From positions 1,108,214 to 1,172,213 of the forward strand of contig NZ_JAPDIA010000003.1 in assembly GCF_029525575.1 (NCBI RefSeq): a stretch of DNA of 64,000 nucleotides. Reading direction: 5' to 3'. This stretch comes from Cohnella rhizosphaerae (GTDB lineage: Bacteria; Bacillota; Bacilli; Paenibacillales; Paenibacillaceae). Positions 60,377 to 64,000 of this stretch are shown piece by piece. Made by a program: the position numbers and the translations under genes. The notes beneath the pieces are model-generated. The model ran no database searches. It was given only the letters and a program-made list of their open reading frames with translations, and was not told where the DNA came from. The first letter of the stretch is position 1. Each line of letters begins with the position of its first letter.

Positions 60377-61138
60377 ATGAGTAATTTGAAGGGTCTGCTG
60401 GACGATCTGAGGGGAAAGTTGATCGTTTCCTGTCAAGCGCAAGCGGATGATGAACTGTACGGAAGCGAGATCATGGCCAAGATGGCGCTCGCTTCGAAAA
60501 GAGGAGGAGCCGCGGGTATTCGGGCGAACGGTCCTGCGGATATCGCCGAGATTCACTCGGCGGTCGAGTTGCCCATTATCGGGTTGTGGAAACGGAATTA
60601 CGCCGATTCGGAAGTATATATTACGCCCACGCTGGAGGATGCTTTGCAGGTCGTGAAGGCGGGGGCTTCGATCGTGGCCATGGACGCGACCGTGCGCCGC
60701 CGCCCCAACGGGGAGAAGCTAAAGGACATCGTTGCCGAGCTTAAAAAAACGTGCGAATGTCTCGTGATGGCCGATATCTCCACGATCGAGGAAGGACTTT
60801 ATGCGGCGTCGATCGGCTTCGACATGGTTTCGTCGACGCTATCCGGTTACACGCCGTACAGCAAACAATCCGACGAGCCGGATCTTGCGCTCGTATCCGC
60901 GTTGTCGGGAAGGCTGAGCATTCCCGTATTCGCCGAGGGCAGAATCAGAACCCACGAGCAAGCCGTATCGTTCCTGCAGCAAGGCGCTCACGCCATCGTC
61001 ATCGGCGCGGCGATCACGCAACCGAAGGTGATTACCAGAGGGTTCGTCGATCAAATGCAGGGATTAAAAAAATACGGGTCCGGCGGGCATAGGCATGTCT
61101 TGAAAGGGAGGGGATATCCAAATATAATCGTTCTATAA
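60377..61138 (+). CDS. nanE: N-acetylmannosamine-6-phosphate 2-epimerase
   Basis: About 241-253 residues, TIM barrel. Typical NanE segments are LIVSCQAQADDELY, GGAAGIRANGPADI, MDATVRRRPNG, ADISTIEEGLYAA, STLSGYTPYS and PVFAEGRIRTHEQA. It converts ManNAc-6-phosphate to GlcNAc-6-phosphate in the cytoplasm. ATG 60377 follows GGAAGTGG. An A7 run at 61066-61072 near the end may carry one extra base, in which case the protein ends at 61103 (GLKNTGPAGIGMS), a more usual length. With the ROK kinase it suggests use of ManNAc or a sialic-acid-like sugar, though no NanA lyase is present. Confidence 0.88.
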   Translation: MSNLKGLLDDLRGKLIVSCQAQADDELYGSEIMAKMALASKRGGAAGIRANGPADIAEIHSAVELPIIGLWKRNYADSEVYITPTLEDALQVVKAGASIVAMDATVRRRPNGEKLKDIVAELKKTCECLVMADISTIEEGLYAASIGFDMVSSTLSGYTPYSKQSDEPDLALVSALSGRLSIPVFAEGRIRTHEQAVSFLQQGAHAIVIGAAITQPKVITRGFVDQMQGLKKYGSGGHRHVLKGRGYPNIIVL

Positions 61139-61171
61139 GTGGGGATTTCCTATCAAAGGTGGAATAGAACG

Positions 61172-62041
61172 ATGTCCAGAAGAGAAACGCTTCAACCAGG
61201 CTCGAATACATTATTGATGTTGTCGAGCATGTACAATTCTTTATCGAAAACGGAAAAGAAGATCGCGGATATTATCAAGAGCGAACCGGAATCGGTCGTG
61301 TATTCGACGTTGACGGACTTGGCGGAGAAAGCGCGTACCGGGGATACCTCGGTATTGCGTCTTTGCCGAAAGCTCGGCTTCAGCGGCTATCAGGAATTCA
61401 AGCTTACCTTGGCGCAAGAATTGGTGACCACGAGCAGGAAGGTGCACAGCGAGATCGAGGATGGAGACGACCTGTCCACGATCGCGGAAAAAATTACTGC
61501 CGAAAACAAAATGTTCATCGAAAATACGTTCGAGCTGTTGGATATGAACGAGCTGCAAAAAGCGATTAACGCCATTGCAGCCGCCAGGAAGATTACCTTT
61601 TTCGGTATTGGCTCTTCCTCCAACACGGCCGCGGATGCCAAGCACAGATTCATGAGAATAGGCTTTAACACGGAGCTCGTTACGGATTCCCACGTGATGG
61701 CGATGGCGGCTACGTTGATGGATCATCAGGACGTCGTATTCGCCGTATCCACATCCGGGAGCACCAAGGATATCGTAGATGCCGTTCGAATCGCCAAAAG
61801 CAATGGATGCTATTTCATTTGCCTGACGAGTCAAGCCAAGTCGCCGGTAACCCTGTATGCGGACGCGGTGCTGCTCTCCTGCGCGAAGGAGTCTCCGCTG
61901 CAGGGCGGCGCGTTCCAATCGAAGCTGGCCCAGATTCATGTGTTGGATATTCTGACCACCGCGACCGTGCTGCAAAACAAGGAAAAAGCATATAAAGCCA
62001 TCGAGCAAACGTCAAAGGGCATCTTAGACAAGCTGTATTAA
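61172..62041 (+). CDS. RpiR-family transcriptional regulator with SIS domain
   Basis: 289 residues, intact. N-terminal helix-turn-helix (SLSKTEKKIADIIKSEPE, TGDTSVLRLCRKLGFSGYQE) and a C-terminal SIS phosphosugar-binding domain (ITFFGIGSSSNTAADAK, FAVSTSGSTKDIVDAV). RpiR/MurR proteins sense phosphosugars such as ManNAc-6-P or GlcNAc-6-P. ATG 61172 is chosen for AAGGTGG 9 bases upstream; GTG at 61139 is weaker. It lies between nanE and the kinase. Confidence 0.88.
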   Translation: MSRRETLQPGSNTLLMLSSMYNSLSKTEKKIADIIKSEPESVVYSTLTDLAEKARTGDTSVLRLCRKLGFSGYQEFKLTLAQELVTTSRKVHSEIEDGDDLSTIAEKITAENKMFIENTFELLDMNELQKAINAIAAARKITFFGIGSSSNTAADAKHRFMRIGFNTELVTDSHVMAMAATLMDHQDVVFAVSTSGSTKDIVDAVRIAKSNGCYFICLTSQAKSPVTLYADAVLLSCAKESPLQGGAFQSKLAQIHVLDILTTATVLQNKEKAYKAIEQTSKGILDKLY

Positions 62042-62080
62042 TTCGGCGGTTATGCGCGTGATAACGAGGAGAATCGGTCT

Positions 62081-63012
62081 ATGGGGAAACGCTGCGCGAT
62101 CGGCATGGATATCGGAGGAACTCAACTCAAGGCGGGCATCGTGCGGGACGACGGAAAAGTGTTGTATCAATGCACGGCTCCTACGTTGGCGATATCCGGA
62201 AGAGAGGCGTTGCTTGGCCAAATCGGGGCCATCGCGAACGACTTGAAAGGTACTGCGGACGAATGGGACTTTGAGCTTGCGGGAACGGGAATCGGAACGG
62301 CCGGCTTCGTCGACTTAAACGGCACCGTCGCGGAAGCGACGGGAAATCTGCCCGGCTGGAGCGGGACGCGGCTGAAGGAAGAGATGGAAAGCCGCCTTCA
62401 GGTTCCTGTAAGGGTCGATAACGACGCGAACGCTATGGCGGCGGGAGAGATGTGGCTGGGAGCCGGGAAAGACGCGGAGCACTTTATTATGATCACTTTA
62501 GGAACCGGGGTGGGCGGAAGCATCGTGCACGACCGGCGCATTTACCGAGGTAGGGAGGGCTTCGCGGGGGCGCTGGGCCATCAAAGAGTCGTGATCGAAG
62601 GAGAAGCCTGCACTTGCGGACAAAGAGGTTGTTGGGAGCAGTATGCATCGGTTACCGCGCTTAGACGGCTCATGGTAACGAAAGGAGTCCAAGCCAGCAC
62701 CGCGGAGGAACTGTTCGAGGATCTCCGGAACGGCGATCCTGCCGCAATGTCCGTAGTCGATGAATATGCCCGCAATATCGCCGTGGGATTGGCTAATTTA
62801 ATTCACGTCTTTAATCCTTCCTCCATTATTGTCGGGGGGGAGCGATTACGGCTCAGGGAGACGCCTTGTTCGAGCCGATTCGGGGATACGTGAAGAAGTT
62901 TTCCTTAAGCGCTTACAATCGGGGCGCGGGAGTAGCGATCCGTAAAGCCGTGCTTGGAAATGCAGCGGGCGTCATCGGCGCTGCCAAGCTACTATTGGAT
63001 CCGCAAAAATAA
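62081..63012 (+). CDS. ROK-family sugar kinase, probably ManNAc or glucose type (one apparent frameshift)
   Basis: About 310 residues. Phosphate motif AIGMDIGGTQLKAGIV, DNDANAMAAGEMWLGAG, TLGTGVGGSIVHD and the zinc site CTCGQRGCWEQYAS. The frame breaks in a G7 run at 62834-62840; here one G must be added, giving IIVGGGAITAQGDALFEPI and a stop at 63010. This is one of only two sites where a base seems missing. GAGGAG precedes the ATG by 9 bases. With NanE and RpiR it should phosphorylate the sugar that NanE uses. Confidence 0.85.
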
Positions 63013-63033
63013 AGGAAAAATTTATTTTAATCA

Positions 63034-63062
63034 TTGATAAAGGAGGTTGACTCCACTATAAT
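63034..63062 (+). promoter_or_regulatory. Promoter of the second solute-binding protein gene
   Basis: TTGATA (63034-63039) and TATAAT (63057-63062) with a 17-base spacer. A/T-rich TTTATTTTAATCATTGATAAA overlapping the -35 resembles the palindrome before nanE. The leader up to 63247 also holds small hairpins (GAGGCG/CGCCTC; AAGGAG/CTCCTT) but no gene. Confidence 0.55.
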
Positions 63063-63247
63063 AAAGAAGCAATGGAATGCAGGATACAAGGAATCGTTAA
63101 CGATTTTTGAGGCGGATAATTTTATTATTAATTGATCTGATTATGGATGACGCCTCCAATCGGACGTACGATGGCTTTCTCGCATTTTCTAAGGAGGCTC
63201 TTCGCTCCTTGAAATAAATAAACAATCATAAACGGGAGGGTTTAGAA

Positions 63248-64000
63248 ATGAAAAGAACGATGTCTTCGGCTTTGATGCTTATCCTGCTTTCCGCTTCGGT
63301 ATTGTCCGCTTGTTCCAAAAACGAGAATAGCCCCCAAGCAAGTTCGTCGGAGAGCGCTTCGGCTTCCTCGACCGCAGCGCCCAGCGGGAGCGCAAGCGAT
63401 TCCGACGGCAAGCCGACCTTCGAGAACACGACCTTAAATGTCGCCGCGTTCGACGGCGGTTTCGGAACGGCATACTGGGAAGAAGTCGTCAAGAAATTCG
63501 AAGCCGATTATCCTGGCGTTAAAATAAACCTGGAAACGAAAAAAGGCGACGTATTCCGGGATTATATCAAGACGCAATTCCTTTCGGGCAATGCGCCGGA
63601 TTTCATCGCGACGCCGTTCGTGGAGACGTTTGCGGCCGACGGCCAGCTTCTGGAGCTCAACGACGTATTCGACGGCGAAGCGTTGGACAAGTCGGGACCG
63701 TTGAAGGACAAAGTGCTCGACGGATTTCTCGATGCCAGCATGCCTCTTGGCGACGGGAAAATCCTGTACGCACCGACGGGCTTCAACGTCCAGGGGCTTT
63801 GGTACAACAAGACGCTGTTCGACGCCAAAGGCTGGGCGAAACCGAAGACGTGGGACGAGTTCTTCGCGATGTCCGACTCGGCGAAGGAAGTCGGCGCGTC
63901 GCTTTATACCTACCAGGGCGCATATCCGAGCTACAACGAAATGATCCTCTGGCCGATGATCGCAAGCCACGCCGGCACCGACGCGCTGAAAAAAATCTTC
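63248..64000 (+). CDS. Carbohydrate ABC transporter solute-binding lipoprotein, 3' end outside window
   Basis: The first 251 residues are present: lipoprotein signal with SASVLSACS, a Ser/Ala-rich linker, then family 1 solute-binding sequence (AYWEEVVKKFEADYPGVKI, FLSGNAPDFIATPF, ILYAPTGFNVQGLWYNKTLF, WDEFFAMSDSAKEVG). GGGAGGG lies 7 bases ahead of the ATG. Permease genes probably follow outside the window. Together with nanE, RpiR and ROK genes it suggests uptake of an amino sugar or its oligomer. Confidence 0.88.
   Translation, partial: MKRTMSSALMLILLSASVLSACSKNENSPQASSSESASASSTAAPSGSASDSDGKPTFENTTLNVAAFDGGFGTAYWEEVVKKFEADYPGVKINLETKKGDVFRDYIKTQFLSGNAPDFIATPFVETFAADGQLLELNDVFDGEALDKSGPLKDKVLDGFLDASMPLGDGKILYAPTGFNVQGLWYNKTLFDAKGWAKPKTWDEFFAMSDSAKEVGASLYTYQGAYPSYNEMILWPMIASHAGTDALKKIF

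Overview
The window looks like a chromosomal piece of a high-GC, spore-forming member of the Bacillota, most likely Paenibacillaceae (Cohnella or Paenibacillus type). The reasons are strong AAGGAGG-type ribosome binding sites, frequent TTG/GTG starts, a YhcN/YlaJ spore lipoprotein, a caa3 oxidase operon in ctaC-D-E-F order with ctaG and a DUF420 gene, and YesM/YesN-type two-component systems beside sugar ABC transporters. This placement is inference from gene content.

Layout. 1-6.6 kb: a cut TVP38/TMEM64 protein, an MFS transporter, threonine ammonia-lyase ilvA, small membrane and FHA proteins, a ten-copy 51-bp repeat array and a spore lipoprotein. 6.8-12.6 kb: cytochrome caa3 oxidase operon with ResD-like boxes, ctaG and a DUF420 gene. 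12.6-15.6 kb: a two-component system and a secreted protein. 15.7-32.0 kb: a large iron locus. It holds FecCD permeases, a siderophore-binding protein, an iron-linked lipoprotein, the ABC ATPase, a FhuF-like reductase, and a biosynthetic operon (ATP-grasp ligase, class III aminotransferase, three IucA/IucC synthetases, SbnG/AcsB-like aldolase, SbnH/AcsE-like decarboxylase). Three Fur boxes control it. 32.1-34.6 kb: an MHYT-PAS-GGDEF-EAL protein. 34.8-35.8 kb: two more non-coding tandem arrays. 36-37.3 kb: an RluA-type pseudouridine synthase. 37.5-41.9 kb: a GntR/YtrA-controlled ABC export operon. 42.1-64 kb: a carbohydrate locus with two DUF5060/DUF4038 glycosidases, a YesM/YesN system, a sugar ABC importer, GH78, a GH110-like beta-helix enzyme, a Gfo/Idh oxidoreductase, NanE, an RpiR regulator, a ROK kinase and a second solute-binding protein that runs off the end.

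The iron locus is the best candidate for an interesting system. Its biosynthetic set corresponds to that of achromobactin/staphyloferrin B (citrate-based, NRPS-independent siderophores), with a diaminobutyrate-type aminotransferase and an extra cyanophycin-synthetase-like ATP-grasp ligase. No hydroxylase or acetyltransferase is present, so a carboxylate rather than hydroxamate siderophore is inferred.

Data quality dominates the reading. About 38 single-base frame breaks occur in about 28 genes. All but one sit in a homopolymer of five or more bases, and nearly all are one base too many. Conserved protein sequence and ATGA/GTGA gene overlaps resume at once in the next frame, so I annotate these as whole genes with probable base-count errors, not as pseudogenes. 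The gene lengths given here assume that correction.

Three repeat arrays with unrelated sequences (5.3, 34.8 and 35.4 kb) all have a 51-bp period or twice that, which no gene explains.
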